DNA from: Bradyrhizobium sp. AZCC 1693
GTDB taxonomy: Bacteria > Pseudomonadota > Alphaproteobacteria > Rhizobiales > Xanthobacteraceae
Direction: 5' to 3'
Assembly (NCBI RefSeq): GCF_036924745.1
Contig: NZ_JAZHSD010000001.1
Span: forward strand, 3,038,001 to 3,102,000
Length of the DNA: 64,000 nucleotides
Of the stretch, positions 8,932 through 18,135 are shown in pieces. How positions within the stretch are numbered: position 1 is the first letter of the stretch; every line of letters begins with the position of its first letter. The notes beneath the pieces are model-generated. The model was not told the origin of the DNA and did not search any database. It saw only the letters and a program-made list of their open reading frames with translations. The position numbers and the translations under genes are program-made.

Positions 8932-10626
8932 GTGTACGACACCATCATCGTCGGCGGGGGATCAGCGGGCTCGGTCATGGCCCACAGGCTCTCGGCCAGG
9001 AGCGCCAACAAAGTCCTGCTATGCGAAGCGGGCCAGGACACGCCGCCCGGCAACGAGCCGCCCGAGATTCGCGACAGTTATTCGGGGCTGGCCTATTTCG
9101 ATCCGCGCTTCCACTGGACCGAACTCAAGGTCACGACCCAAATCGTCAGCCACAACAACCCCGATGAGAGCCGCCCGCCGTTGCGCAAGTATGAACAAGC
9201 GCGCGTGCTGGGTGGCGGATCCTCCATCAACGGCCAGATGGCCAACCGCGGCGCGCCGACCGATTACGCGGAGTGGGAGGCCCGCGGTGCCACGGGCTGG
9301 AACTGGAACGACGTGCTGCCCTACTTCAAGAAGGTCGAGCGCGATCTCGATTTCGACGGGCCATTCCACGGTAACGACGGCCGTATCCCCGTCCGCCGCA
9401 TTCCGCACCAGCATTGGACCGGGCACTCGCAAGCCATGGGTGAGGCCTGCAAGCTCGCCGGCTACGCGTTCCTGCCCGACCAGAACGGCGAGTTCACGGA
9501 CGGCTACTTCCCGGTGACGCACTCCAATCAGGATGAGCAACGCGTCTCGGCCGCGATGGGCTATCTCGATCGCGAAACACGCAAGCGCGCCAACCTGACG
9601 ATCTCGACCAACACAGAGGTCAAGGAGCTGCTGTTCGAGGGCACGCAATGCGTCGGCGTGAAGGCGCTGGTTAATGGCCGCGAACAGCAGTTCCGCGGTC
9701 GCGAGGTCATCCTTTCCTGCGGAGCGATCCATTCGCCGGCGCATCTGTTGCGCGCCGGCATCGGACCGGTCGGGCATCTGAAGGAGATGGGCATTCCGGT
9801 CCTGATGGGCCTCGCGGGCGTCGGCCAGGGTCTGATGGACCATCCCTCGATCGCGCTGTCATCTTTTGTCCGCCGTGGCGCACGCATGAACGCGCACACC
9901 CGACGCCACATCCAGATGGGGCTGCGCTACTCCTCAGGCCTTCCGGGCACGCCGGCCGGCGACATGTTCGTCGCCGTCCTCACCAAATCGGCCTGGCATT
10001 CGGTCGGCGAGCAGATCGCCTCGCTGCTCACCTTCGTCAACAAGACCTACTCGGAGACCGGTCAGGTCAAACTCGCCTCGCGCGACCCGCGGAAAGAGCC
10101 GATTGTCGAGTTCAACCTGCTGTCCGACAAACGCGATCTCGACCGCCTGATGAGCGGCTTTCGCAAGATGGCGGCGCTGCAGATGAGTGCGCCGCTCAAG
10201 GCCGTCACCGACAAGCCATTCCCGGCCTCGTATTCCGACCGCGTGCGCAAGATTGGCGTGGTCAACACAAAGAACAAGGTGCTCACCGCCATTGCCGCCG
10301 TCCTGATGGACGGGCCGGCGCCGCTGCGCCACGCCATGATCGACAACTTCATCGTCGAAGGTTTTACGTTCGAGCAGGTCATGCGCGACGACGAGGCGCT
10401 CGAAGCCTTCGTGCGCAAGGCGGCGATCGGCGTGTGGCATGCCTCCTGCTCATGCCGGATGGGCCGGGCGGACGATCCGATGGCGGTTGTCGACACCCAA
10501 GGCCGGGTCAAGGGCGTGCAGGGATTGCGCGTGGTCGACGCTTCGATCTTCCCGGTGGTGCCATGCGCCAACACCAATTTCCCGGTCCTGATGACGGCGG
10601 AAAAGATCGCAGACGCCATGCAGTGA
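8932..10626 (+). CDS. GMC-family FAD oxidoreductase (choline dehydrogenase-like)
   Basis: Flavoprotein oxidising an alcohol substrate. The 564-residue protein starts with the ADP-binding motif IIVGGGSAGSVMAHRLSA, has the GMC signature ARVLGGGSSINGQMANRG, a second signature SCGAIHSPAHLLRAGIGP, and near the C-terminus the active-site His in GVWHASCSCRMG and Asn in PCANTNFPVLMTAEKIADAM. Start is GTG at 8932 preceded by AGAGGA. It is divergent from the cyclase gene. Substrate is unknown; choline, alkan-1-ols or polyethylene-glycol-like alcohols are all possible for this family. Confidence 0.93.
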   Translation: MYDTIIVGGGSAGSVMAHRLSARSANKVLLCEAGQDTPPGNEPPEIRDSYSGLAYFDPRFHWTELKVTTQIVSHNNPDESRPPLRKYEQARVLGGGSSINGQMANRGAPTDYAEWEARGATGWNWNDVLPYFKKVERDLDFDGPFHGNDGRIPVRRIPHQHWTGHSQAMGEACKLAGYAFLPDQNGEFTDGYFPVTHSNQDEQRVSAAMGYLDRETRKRANLTISTNTEVKELLFEGTQCVGVKALVNGREQQFRGREVILSCGAIHSPAHLLRAGIGPVGHLKEMGIPVLMGLAGVGQGLMDHPSIALSSFVRRGARMNAHTRRHIQMGLRYSSGLPGTPAGDMFVAVLTKSAWHSVGEQIASLLTFVNKTYSETGQVKLASRDPRKEPIVEFNLLSDKRDLDRLMSGFRKMAALQMSAPLKAVTDKPFPASYSDRVRKIGVVNTKNKVLTAIAAVLMDGPAPLRHAMIDNFIVEGFTFEQVMRDDEALEAFVRKAAIGVWHASCSCRMGRADDPMAVVDTQGRVKGVQGLRVVDASIFPVVPCANTNFPVLMTAEKIADAMQ

Positions 10627-10640
10627 GGGAGGCCGGGCCC

Positions 10641-11729
10641 CTACCCGCCGACCTGCCCGCGATGGCGCAGGAAGTGATCGGCCAGCACGCAGGCCATCAT
10701 GGCCTCGCCCACGGGTACGGCGCGGATGCCGACGCAGGGGTCGTGGCGGCCCTTGGTCATGATGTCGGTATCGGCGCCGGCGCGATCTACCGTCTTGCGC
10801 GGCGACAGGATCGACGAGGTCGGCTTCACCGCAAAACGCACCACCACCGGCTGGCCGGTCGAGATGCCGCCGAGCACGCCGCCGGCATTGTTGGACAAAA
10901 ACCGCGTGCCGTCATTGCCGGTGCGCATCTCGTCGGCGTTTTCCTCGCCCGACAATTCGGCGGCGCCAAAGCCGGCGCCGATCTCGACGCCCTTCACGGC
11001 GTTGATGCTCATCATCGCGGCCGCCAGCTCGCCGTCGAGCTTGGCATAGATCGGCGCGCCCCATCCGGCCGGCACGCCTTCGGCCACCACTTCGATGACG
11101 GCGCCGATCGAGGAGCCGCTCTTGCGGATGCCGTCGAGATACGTCTCGAAGAACGCCGCGCTGTTCTTGTCCGGGCAGAAGAACGGATTGCGCGCGATCT
11201 CGTCCCAATCCCATTTGTCGCGGTCGATCCTGTGCGGCCCCATCTGCACCAGCGCGCCGCGCACCTTCACGTCGGGGAGAATTCTTCGCGCGATGGCGCC
11301 GGCCGCGACGCGGGTAGCGGTCTCGCGCGCCGACGACCGCCCGCCGCCGCGATAATCGCGCAGGCCGTATTTGGCCTCATAGGTGAAGTCGGCGTGGCCG
11401 GGGCGAAACTTGTCCTTGATCTCGGAATAGTCCTTGGAGCGCTGATCGGTGTTCTCGATCAGAAGCGCGATCGGCGTGCCCGTCGTCACCTGCACGCCGG
11501 TCTCGGGATGCGCCATCACGCCGGACAGGATCTTTACCGCATCCGGCTCCTGGCGCTGGGTGGTGAAGCGCGATTGTCCCGGACGGCGGCGGTCGAGATC
11601 GTGCTGGATGTCCTCATTGGTCAGCGGGATCAGCGGCGGGCAGCCATCGACCACGCAGCCGATCGCGATCCCGTGGCTTTCGCCGAAGGTCGTGACCCGG
11701 AACAGATGGCCGAAGGTGTTGTGGGACAT
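10641..11729 (-). CDS. aroC: Chorismate synthase
   Basis: Converts 5-enolpyruvylshikimate 3-phosphate to chorismate with reduced FMN, last step of the shikimate pathway. The 362-residue protein shows [20 protein letters not shown] at the start, the [13 protein letters not shown] segment, [11 protein letters not shown], and [21 protein letters not shown], all family signatures. The ATG at 11729 matches the universal family start; the open frame runs upstream through a palindromic repeat but that is not coding. Its stop lies 14 bases from the GMC oxidoreductase stop (convergent). Confidence 0.97.
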   Translation of the reverse strand: MSHNTFGHLFRVTTFGESHGIAIGCVVDGCPPLIPLTNEDIQHDLDRRRPGQSRFTTQRQEPDAVKILSGVMAHPETGVQVTTGTPIALLIENTDQRSKDYSEIKDKFRPGHADFTYEAKYGLRDYRGGGRSSARETATRVAAGAIARRILPDVKVRGALVQMGPHRIDRDKWDWDEIARNPFFCPDKNSAAFFETYLDGIRKSGSSIGAVIEVVAEGVPAGWGAPIYAKLDGELAAAMMSINAVKGVEIGAGFGAAELSGEENADEMRTGNDGTRFLSNNAGGVLGGISTGQPVVVRFAVKPTSSILSPRKTVDRAGADTDIMTKGRHDPCVGIRAVPVGEAMMACVLADHFLRHRGQVGG

Positions 11730-11807
11730 TTGCGCTGTTTGCTCGCCAAAGTAAGTCAATTCTGACTTGTCGTAACGCGCGCAGTCTAAGGGGTCAAATG
11801 ACCTTTC

Positions 11808-11904
11808 AGCCGTCATGGCCGGGCTTGTCCCGGCCATCCACGTCTTGCGTCCTAAACCCAAAGAAAGAACGTGGATGCCCGGGCCAAGCCCGGGCATGAC
11901 GGCT
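11808..11904. repeat. Palindromic intergenic repeat, family A copy 1
   Basis: Imperfect inverted repeat: AGCCGTCATGGCCGGG...CCGGCCATCCACGTCTT pairs with ACGTGGATGCCCGGG...CCCGGGCATGACGGCT. Two arms each form an inner hairpin. The same element occurs at 16807-16898 and 27495-27579. It sits between aroC and the phosphatase gene. Confidence 0.9.
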
Positions 11905-11921
11905 GAGGACGTGCCCTGCCC

Positions 11922-12521
11922 TTAACTATATTTCCGCAAACCGCCGTCGCGGAACACATAGACCGCGCCCTGCTCGATCAGAAGGTCGGCGGCGCTCTTC
12001 GGCGTTTCGATGCCCAGCGCCACCATCAGCGCCCGCGCGGTGCCGCCATGGGCCACGGCGACGGTGTCGCCCTTCACGGAATCGTACCAGTCGCGCATCC
12101 GCTCCTGCACTTCCGCGTAGGTTTCGCCGCCTTCCGGCGCCATCGTCCATTTCGCCGTCAGCCGCCTGGCATAGAGCACGGGGTCGGCGGCCTGCATCTC
12201 GGCCAGCGTCGAACCTTCCCAGACGCCGTAGCCGATCTCTCGCAGGCGGTCGTCGAGCGCGTAGTCTTCCGGCGGAAGTTTCAGGGCGCCGCGCACCAAT
12301 TCCATCGTCGCCCGCGCCCGGCCAAGCGGACTTGCGACGAAGGGCAGCGCGCAACTGTCGCGGCCATCGCGCGCCAACAGCTCGGCGAGGACATTCCCGG
12401 CATGCTCAGCCTGCCTGCGGCCGAGATCGTTCAGCGCAATGTCCTGCGTGCCCTGCAGCCTGCCTTCAGCGTTCCACGACGTCTCGCCATGGCGGATGTA
12501 GTAGATCACGGGCGCAGGCAT
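11922..12521 (-). CDS. Histidine phosphatase (phosphoglycerate-mutase-like) family protein
   Basis: A 199-residue protein beginning VIYYIRHGETSWNAEGRLQG, where the RHGE histidine is the phosphorylated nucleophile; the second catalytic His is in TVAVAHGGTARALMVAL and the conserved Arg in SPLGRARATME. These define the histidine phosphatase superfamily, acting on phospho-sugars, nucleotides or phosphoproteins. It lies upstream of aroC on the same strand, 192 bases away, separated by the family A repeat. Substrate cannot be assigned. Confidence 0.92.
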   Translation of the reverse strand: MPAPVIYYIRHGETSWNAEGRLQGTQDIALNDLGRRQAEHAGNVLAELLARDGRDSCALPFVASPLGRARATMELVRGALKLPPEDYALDDRLREIGYGVWEGSTLAEMQAADPVLYARRLTAKWTMAPEGGETYAEVQERMRDWYDSVKGDTVAVAHGGTARALMVALGIETPKSAADLLIEQGAVYVFRDGGLRKYS

Positions 12522-12758
12522 CGGACTATCAGGCTATTCCTTCGCTACCGAATTGGAGAGCGAGATGTCGGGCGCGTCGGGGCGCTTCATGCCGGCGACG
12601 TGCCTGGAGGTACACCAGCACTCCAGCGCGGTCGAGCCCAAATCGCCTCTCGGATTAACGCTGTTTGTGACGCGGCTCAATGGCTGGAATAGACACGTCA
12701 ATTGGGTGTTATGCTGGGTAAGGCGTTCGCGCCTCATGACTCTTGCAATCTGGTACTG

Positions 12759-13247
12759 ATGAGCGCGTTTCGCCAAAGTGTCGAGGCCATGATTCCGGCG
12801 CTCCGCCGCTATGCACGCGCGCTCGCGCGCGATGCCGACATCGCCGACGATCTGGTGCAGGACACGCTGGTGCGCGCGTTGCGTTCGGAACGGCTGTTTC
12901 TCGGCGGCGACGTCAGGAGCTGGCTCTATACGATCCTGACCAATTTGAACAAGAACCGGCGGCGGTCGCTGGCGCGACGTCCGCAATTCATGCCGCTGCT
13001 CGACAACAACCCCGACGCCAGCGGCACCGAGGCGGAGGGCCGCGATATCGCCCGCGCGCTGGCAAGTCTGGTGGAAGAGCAGCGCTCGGTGCTGCTCTTG
13101 GTGATGCTGGAAGGACTGAGCTACCGCGAGGTCGCCGACATCCAGGGCGTGCCGATCGGCACCGTAATGTCCCGGCTTGCCCGCGCCCGCGCGCATGTCA
13201 AAGCTTCGCTCGAGGGCGAGCGTACGGCGCTGCGGCGGGTGAAATGA
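12759..13247 (+). CDS. ECF RNA polymerase sigma factor
   Basis: Alternative sigma factor of 162 residues. Region 2 is seen in LRRYARALARDADIADDLVQ and TLVRALRSERLFLGGDVRSW, and region 4 in LLLVMLEGLSYREVADIQG plus VPIGTVMSRLARARAHVK, the DNA-reading helix-turn-helix. The ATG at 12759 starts the recognisable MSAFRQSVEAMIPALRRYA; longer frames upstream look non-coding. A membrane anti-sigma factor gene follows after 64 bases, so activity is probably controlled by membrane sequestration. No matching target promoter was identified in the window. Confidence 0.94.
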   Translation: MSAFRQSVEAMIPALRRYARALARDADIADDLVQDTLVRALRSERLFLGGDVRSWLYTILTNLNKNRRRSLARRPQFMPLLDNNPDASGTEAEGRDIARALASLVEEQRSVLLLVMLEGLSYREVADIQGVPIGTVMSRLARARAHVKASLEGERTALRRVK

Positions 13248-13311
13248 TGAAAGCATGACGTACAGGCGGATCAGAGAATAGACGCAGGATCAGGAAGAGA
13301 CAGAGACGACA

Positions 13312-14085
13312 ATGACCGATCGCAACATTCCCGTCACCGAAGACGAGCTGCATGCTTACGTCGACAACGAGCTGCCGGCGGAACGCCGCGGCGATGTCGA
13401 GGCGTGGCTCGCCTCGCATCCCGACGATGCCGCGCGGGTGCAGTCGTGGCGCGCGATGGCGGAGGCGCTGCATGCCAGGTACGATTCGGTTATCGACGAA
13501 GCCGTGCCGAAGCGGCTCGAGATCGAGCGGCTGGTGCAACAGCCGCGCAAATGGGTCTACGGCGCGATCGCGGCCACGCTGGCGGCGTTCATCATAGGCG
13601 GCAGCGCCGGCTGGCTCGCGCGCGGCGTGGCCGCAGCGCCTTCCGCTTTCCAAAATCTGACGGTTCACGCGATTGAAGCACACCGGCTCTACGTGGTGGA
13701 GGTGCGGCATCCCGTCGAGGTGCCGGGCAGCGAACGCAGCCATCTGCAGCAATGGCTGACCAAGCGCTGTGGCTGGGTCGTCCGCGCGCCCGAACTGGCT
13801 GGCGCCGGATTGAAGCTCGTTGGCGGGCGGCTATTGCCGGGTTCTGCGGGTCCGGCATCCTTCATGATGTATGAGAGTGCCTCGGGCGAACGTTTTACGA
13901 TCTACACCGCGAAATCGGACGCCGAGGCGACGCAGATGCGATACGCGGCGGAAGGCAAGGAAAGCACGCTGTTCTGGGCCGATGACGGCGTCGTCTATGC
14001 CGTGGTGTCCACCGGCGCCGACCGGGGGCGGCTGACCCAGATCGCCCAAGCCGTCTACGATCAGATGGAGAAAAAGGGCGGCTAG
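13312..14085 (+). CDS. Membrane anti-sigma factor
   Basis: The 257-residue product begins with a cytoplasmic helix domain (TEDELHAYVDNELPAERR) typical of anti-sigma factors paired with ECF sigmas, lacking the HxxxCxxC zinc motif. One transmembrane segment follows near residues 83-104 (YGAIAATLAAFIIGGSAGWL). The rest should be periplasmic and may sense a signal; a repeated feature is hydrophobic beta-like strands and one Cys (KRCGWVV). Position directly after the sigma gene supports the pairing. The inducing signal is unknown. Confidence 0.9.
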   Translation: MTDRNIPVTEDELHAYVDNELPAERRGDVEAWLASHPDDAARVQSWRAMAEALHARYDSVIDEAVPKRLEIERLVQQPRKWVYGAIAATLAAFIIGGSAGWLARGVAAAPSAFQNLTVHAIEAHRLYVVEVRHPVEVPGSERSHLQQWLTKRCGWVVRAPELAGAGLKLVGGRLLPGSAGPASFMMYESASGERFTIYTAKSDAEATQMRYAAEGKESTLFWADDGVVYAVVSTGADRGRLTQIAQAVYDQMEKKGG

Positions 14086-14086
14086 A

Positions 14087-14195
14087 GCGTTTTCCAGCGA
14101 AAGCCTGCCCCGGACTTGATCCGGGGTGGAGACCGGTTCGCGTCAAGAAAACGCGTCAAAATAAAAATCTAGCGCCCATTCCGATTGCATCGGAA
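14087..14195. repeat. Palindromic intergenic repeat, family B copy 1
   Basis: Begins right after the anti-sigma stop: AGCGTTTTCCAGCGAAAG... TGCCCCGGACTTGATCCGGGG hairpin, CGGTTCGCGTCAAGAAAACGCG, then TTCCGAT-TGC-ATCGGAA hairpin. The front part recurs at 25373-25455, and the related inverted form at 39849-39944. May also serve as transcription terminator for the sigma operon. Confidence 0.85.
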
Positions 14196-14505
14196 CGGGG
14201 TCCAGGCGACTTCAGACCGCTTGTCCCAATTCTGACATCGAAAATCTGGAATCAAAACACGGGCGCGTCTCATTAATGCACCGGGTGATCACGCGAAAAT
14301 GAGCAGCGCTCGATCCGCCGATCGGCGCAAGCGGCCTCGATCGGGGTTTGGTACCGCGCTGGTCCCCCTTTCGAGGCCGCCCCTTTTTCCAAGAAACCAT
14401 TTGTTTTCAAGGAAATAGGCCAAGTTTTTGGAAAAAAATTCCTGCCATGCCCCGTACGGTTCGACATATGTTTTCACGCCACGAATCGCAGCCGAATCGC
14501 TCGAC
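14196..14505. other. Intergenic region, no gene seen
   Basis: About 310 bases between the family B repeat and the convergent chaperone gene. It is less GC-rich than its surroundings (runs of A and T near 14390-14445). Short open frames on the minus strand show no family likeness or good start signals. Confidence 0.5.
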
Positions 14506-15480
14506 TCAGCCAAAATCGCTGCGCGGGTTATAAGGGTGGCCGTCGCGCCACTTCTCCATCAATGCCTCAAGCTCGGCATCGTTCCCGTCGGGCAGAATAA
14601 TTCGGGTGGTGACGAACAGATCCCCGGCTCCGCCCGCCTTGGGCAGACCCTTGCCCTTGAGGCGGAAAATGCGGCCGCTGGAAGTATTTTTCGGAATCGA
14701 CAGTTCCACCGCGCTGCCGAGCGTCGGCACCCGAACCTTGCCGCCCAGCACCGCCTCATAGAGCGTAATGGGCAGATCCAGGCGCAAATCGCTGCCGTCG
14801 ACCTTGAAAAAAGGATGCGGTGCGATGCTGACCGTAATCAGGAGATCGCCCGGCGGGTGGCCCGGAGCGGTTTCGCCCTGCCCCTTCAGCCGGATCTGCT
14901 GGCCGGCGATGACGCCCGCCGGAATTTTGACGTTGAGCTCCTTGCCGGTCGGCAGGCGGACGCGCTTTTCCCCGCCCTTGACCGCCTCTTCCAGCGACAC
15001 CGTCATCGCGACATTCAGATCGAGATCGAGGCCGATCCCGCCGGTGTCGAATTCAAAGGTCCGGCCGCTGCCGGGACGTCCGCCCCGGGCCGCGCCGCCG
15101 AACATGCTGTTGAGGATATCCTCAAAGCCTGCCCCGCCCGTGCCGCCGGGACCGCCGCCGGTGCGGAAGGAATAGGATTCGAAGCCGCTCGCTCGACCGG
15201 CGCGGCCGCGCGGGTCGCCGCCGCCAAAGCCGCTACCAGAAAAACCCTGGAAGCGCGGCTTGCCCTCGGCGTCGATCTCGCCGCGGTCGAACTGCTTGCG
15301 CTTGTCCTCGTCGCCGATGATCTCGTTGGCGGAATTGATCTCGGAAAAGCGCGCAGCCGCCTTCGGGTCGTTCTTGTTGTTATCAGGGTGATGCTTCTTG
15401 GCGAGCTTGCGATAGGCACTCTTGATCGCCGCAGCGCTGGCGCCCCGCGGCACCCCCAAGACCTCATAGGGGTCGCGCAT
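14506..15480 (-). CDS. DnaJ-type co-chaperone (CbpA-like, no zinc finger)
   Basis: Stimulates DnaK-type Hsp70 ATPase and delivers substrates. The 324-residue protein has an N-terminal J domain (residues 1-70) with YRKLAKKHHPDNN containing the HPD motif, a Gly/Arg-rich linker (about 75-140), and DnaJ C-terminal beta-sandwich domains (from LDLNVAMTVSLEEAVKGGEK). There is no CxxCxGxG zinc-finger, which makes it a class B type like CbpA rather than true DnaJ. It stands alone on the minus strand; its start is ATG at 15480. Confidence 0.93.
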   Translation of the reverse strand: MRDPYEVLGVPRGASAAAIKSAYRKLAKKHHPDNNKNDPKAAARFSEINSANEIIGDEDKRKQFDRGEIDAEGKPRFQGFSGSGFGGGDPRGRAGRASGFESYSFRTGGGPGGTGGAGFEDILNSMFGGAARGGRPGSGRTFEFDTGGIGLDLDLNVAMTVSLEEAVKGGEKRVRLPTGKELNVKIPAGVIAGQQIRLKGQGETAPGHPPGDLLITVSIAPHPFFKVDGSDLRLDLPITLYEAVLGGKVRVPTLGSAVELSIPKNTSSGRIFRLKGKGLPKAGGAGDLFVTTRIILPDGNDAELEALMEKWRDGHPYNPRSDFG

Positions 15481-15625
15481 CCGTCAGGTCTCCTTCACGG
15501 GAATTCGGTTGTTGAAGCTTAGGACAATTCGCCCGCTTTGGCTTCATCTGGGGAGCCAGTTGCATTTTTGCAACTACCTCCAAGGCTTCACTTGAAAAAG
15601 GCTTCGCTTGAAAGATGTTCCGGCC

Positions 15626-16057
15626 TTATCCCCTCGTCCAGGGCTTGATCGTATGGATTTCCCATCGGCCATTGCCGGCCTTGCAGGCAGCGCCCTGCAG
15701 CCAGCTTTCCGCGCGGCCGTTGACGTAGCTCGCCAGGAAATCCCGGCAGGTGCGCCCGTCTTCCGCAGAATAGGCCTGCGACAGCGGCGTCACCGAGCCG
15801 CGCGCGCCGGTTTCCGGATTTTCCCAGGGCTGGCTTGAATCCTTGTCGCCCTTGGTCAGCACGTCGGAGGCGGCGGTGCGCGCAAAGGCGAAATCGCTCT
15901 CGGTCGGCACCGGCGGGTTGTCCGGTTGCTTGGCCAGCGAACCCGTGACGTCGGCGGCGTTCATCCTGGCGTAGGCGTCGGGGCGCGACAGGCTGCAGCC
16001 GCCCGAGCCGAGGCCGATCAAAATCAACGTTATCGCCGCGCCCCTCGGCCCGATCAC
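15626..16057 (-). CDS. RT0821/Lpp0805-family surface lipoprotein
   Basis: From the likely GTG start at 16057 the product is 143 residues, with a hydrophobic leader [14 protein letters not shown] ending at a Cys (SGGCSLSR) that could be lipidated, although the -3 residue is not ideal for a lipobox. The mature part ends with [19 protein letters not shown] and WEIHTIKPW, the conserved C-terminus of the RT0821/Lpp0805 family of outer-membrane-associated proteins of unknown function. Start choice is uncertain (TTG 16060 or an upstream ATG at 16141 are in frame). It diverges from pdxH, so promoters overlap. Confidence 0.85.
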   Translation of the reverse strand: MIGPRGAAITLILIGLGSGGCSLSRPDAYARMNAADVTGSLAKQPDNPPVPTESDFAFARTAASDVLTKGDKDSSQPWENPETGARGSVTPLSQAYSAEDGRTCRDFLASYVNGRAESWLQGAACKAGNGRWEIHTIKPWTRG

Positions 16058-16155
16058 CAATAGGCCAACGCGTCCCCATGCCCTATATAGGGCGTGCCCG
16101 TACCGGGGCTGCAACGCGCTCTGGGACGCGAACGGACGCAAATGGGACTCCTGCC

Positions 16156-16797
16156 ATGACGGACACGACCTCCATCAAACACCCGGCACCGTTAACATCG
16201 GGTGATTTTACCGCGGCCGAGGAACCGTTTGCGCTGTTCGCCGAGTGGTTTGCGGAAGCGGTGAAGTCCGAGCCGAACGATCCGAACGCGATGGCGCTGG
16301 CGACTGTCGATAGCGACGGGCTGCCTGACGTCCGGATGGTGCTGATGAAAGGCTATGATACGGATGGTTTCGTGTTCTACAGCCACATCGCCAGCCAGAA
16401 GGGCCGCGAACTCGCCGCAAATCCTAAGGCGGCTTTACTATTTCACTGGAAGTCGCTGCGCCGTCAGGTGCGCATCCGCGGCAACGTGTCGCCGGTGACA
16501 TCAGAGGAAGCCGACGCCTATTTCGCCACGCGGCCGAAGCAGGCGCAGATCGGCGCCTGGGCCAGCAAGCAGTCGCAGCCGCTGGAGAGCCGCTTTGCCT
16601 TCGAGCAGGCGATCGCCAAGGTCGCCGCCAAATATATGATCGGCGAAGTGCCGCGCCCGCCCGGATGGAGCGGCTGGCGCATCCAGCCACAGCGCTTCGA
16701 ATTCTGGCACGACCGCCCGTTCCGCCTGCACGACCGCATCGAATTCCGCCGCGATGCGCCGGCACAAGCCTGGAGCAAGGTGCGGCTCTATCCTTAA
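16156..16797 (+). CDS. pdxH: Pyridoxamine 5'-phosphate oxidase
   Basis: Oxidises pyridoxine or pyridoxamine 5'-phosphate to pyridoxal 5'-phosphate with FMN and oxygen. The 213-residue protein has the FMN-binding [20 protein letters not shown] and [19 protein letters not shown], the RQVRIRG segment, and the C-terminal signature [12 protein letters not shown] with [14 protein letters not shown]. The ATG at 16156 starts [18 protein letters not shown], matching family length; upstream in-frame codons overlap the divergent promoter region. A family A repeat follows. Confidence 0.96.
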   Translation: MTDTTSIKHPAPLTSGDFTAAEEPFALFAEWFAEAVKSEPNDPNAMALATVDSDGLPDVRMVLMKGYDTDGFVFYSHIASQKGRELAANPKAALLFHWKSLRRQVRIRGNVSPVTSEEADAYFATRPKQAQIGAWASKQSQPLESRFAFEQAIAKVAAKYMIGEVPRPPGWSGWRIQPQRFEFWHDRPFRLHDRIEFRRDAPAQAWSKVRLYP

Positions 16798-16806
16798 AAA
16801 CTCAGA

Positions 16807-16898
16807 CCGTCATGGCCGGGCTTGACCCGGCCATCCACGACTTCCTTCTATGCGACAAGACAAGACGTGGATGCCCGGGACAAGCCCGGGCATGACGG
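16807..16898. repeat. Palindromic intergenic repeat, family A copy 2
   Basis: CCGTCATGGCCGGGCTTGAC...CCATCCACGA pairs with ACGTGGATGCCCGGG...GGGCATGACGG. Same architecture as 11808-11904, here between pdxH and the SDR gene, ending 17 bases before the next start codon. Confidence 0.9.
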
Positions 16899-16915
16899 AG
16901 AACAAGAGAACCTGA

Positions 16916-17668
16916 ATGCCCTCTTCATCCAACGCGCCGCGGCGCACGCTGCTTCTGACCGGCGCCAGCCGCGGCATCGGCCATGCCACCGCGATCCGTT
17001 TCTCCTCCGCCGGCTGGCGCGTCATCACCTGCTCGCGGCATGCGTTTCCGGAAGTCTGCCCGTGGGGCGCAGGGCCGGAGGACCACATCGAGGTCGATCT
17101 CGCCGACCACGACGACACCACGCGCGCGATCTCCGAGATCCGCAGGCGGCTGGAGAACGACGAGTTGCACGCGCTGGTCAACAACGCCGCGATCTCGCCG
17201 AAGGGCCCGGGCGGCGGCCGGCTCGGCACCATGGACACCGACATCGAAACCTGGAGCCACGTATTTCGCGTCAACTTCTTCGCGCCGATCATGATGGCGC
17301 GCGGCCTGATCGAGGAATTGAAGCACGCCAAGGGCGCAGTGGTGAACGTCACCTCGATCGCGGGCTCGCGCGTGCACCCGTTCGCGGGCGTGGCGTACGC
17401 GACCTCGAAGGCGGCGCTTGCTTCACTCACGCGGGAAATGGCCTCCGACTTCGGCCGCGTCGGCGTCCGCGTCAATTCGATCGCGCCAGGCGAGATCGAC
17501 ACCTCGATCCTGTCGCCGGGCACCGAGAAGATCGTCGAGCAGCAGATTCCGATGCACCGGCTCGGCACGCCGGACGAGGTCGCCAAGATCATCTATGTGC
17601 TGTGCACGGAAACCAGTTCCTACGTGAACGGCGCCGAGATCCACATCAACGGCGGCCAGCACGTTTAG
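16916..17668 (+). CDS. SDR-family NAD(P)-dependent oxidoreductase
   Basis: Classical short-chain dehydrogenase of 250 residues: cofactor motif LLTGASRGIGHATAIRF near the N-terminus, LVNNAAISPKG, catalytic Ser in VNVTSIAGSRV, and the YATSKAALASLTREM motif carrying Tyr and Lys. The C-terminus ends INGGQHV as in many 3-oxoacyl reductase-like members. Substrate is unknown. It may be cotranscribed with pdxH across the repeat, but the repeat could equally end transcription. Confidence 0.92.
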   Translation: MPSSSNAPRRTLLLTGASRGIGHATAIRFSSAGWRVITCSRHAFPEVCPWGAGPEDHIEVDLADHDDTTRAISEIRRRLENDELHALVNNAAISPKGPGGGRLGTMDTDIETWSHVFRVNFFAPIMMARGLIEELKHAKGAVVNVTSIAGSRVHPFAGVAYATSKAALASLTREMASDFGRVGVRVNSIAPGEIDTSILSPGTEKIVEQQIPMHRLGTPDEVAKIIYVLCTETSSYVNGAEIHINGGQHV

Positions 17669-17682
17669 CCGGCGACGATTTC

Positions 17683-17773
17683 GTAGGGTAGGCAAAGCGA
17701 AAGCGTGCCCACCAATTCTTTCAGCGGAAGACAAATGGTGGGCACGGCGCAAGTGCGCCTTTGCCCACCCTAC
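17683..17773. repeat. Palindromic intergenic repeat, family D copy 1
   Basis: GTAGGGTAGGCAAAGCGAAA...GTGCCCACCAATT pairs with AAATGGTGGGCAC...GCGCCTTTGCCCACCCTAC. A second copy is at 52284-52371. It separates convergent genes and could act as a bidirectional terminator. Confidence 0.9.
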
Positions 17774-17786
17774 ACGATCTTGCCGT

Positions 17787-18005
17787 TCACTCCGCGTAAA
17801 ACTTTCGTTGCGCCGTGCGCAGTGTCGTCGCAGCAACGTTAAGCGTGCTCGAACACTCGTCCTCGTTCTCGCCGTCCGCCAGCACAGCACCGCAGTGCCG
17901 GCAAAGCCGCGTCGAGAACGCCTGCGCCTTGCCAACGACACGGCCCTGCTGATAGCGCGCCAGATCGATGACGTTACGCGGCGACATTATGAGTTTCTCA
18001 ACCAT
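17787..18005 (-). CDS. Small hypothetical protein with Cys motif
   Basis: A 72-residue protein from ATG at 18005, preceded by GAGGATC. The middle has RLCRHCGAVLADGENEDEC, a CxxC pair plus a third Cys that could bind zinc or form disulfides. No signal peptide or membrane segment. Codon use matches neighbours. I do not recognise a characterised family; the conserved-looking Cys arrangement suggests a small zinc-ribbon-like protein, which is inference. Confidence 0.75.
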   Translation of the reverse strand: MVEKLIMSPRNVIDLARYQQGRVVGKAQAFSTRLCRHCGAVLADGENEDECSSTLNVAATTLRTAQRKFYAE

Positions 18006-18135
18006 GGGATCCTCGCGGCCTGAGAGACACTTTATCGCAGACAAGTTTCGACCATTCGTTCAGTCCACCGCTCAAATTTTAGCGGTGGAATTGAGCCGAT
18101 CTTTCGGACGTCAGGAACCACATGGAACCGCTGTC

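Noticed and set aside
12553..12758. Short plus-strand frame before the sigma factor
   Set aside because: No start signal or family likeness, and it ends on the sigma start; more likely leader DNA.
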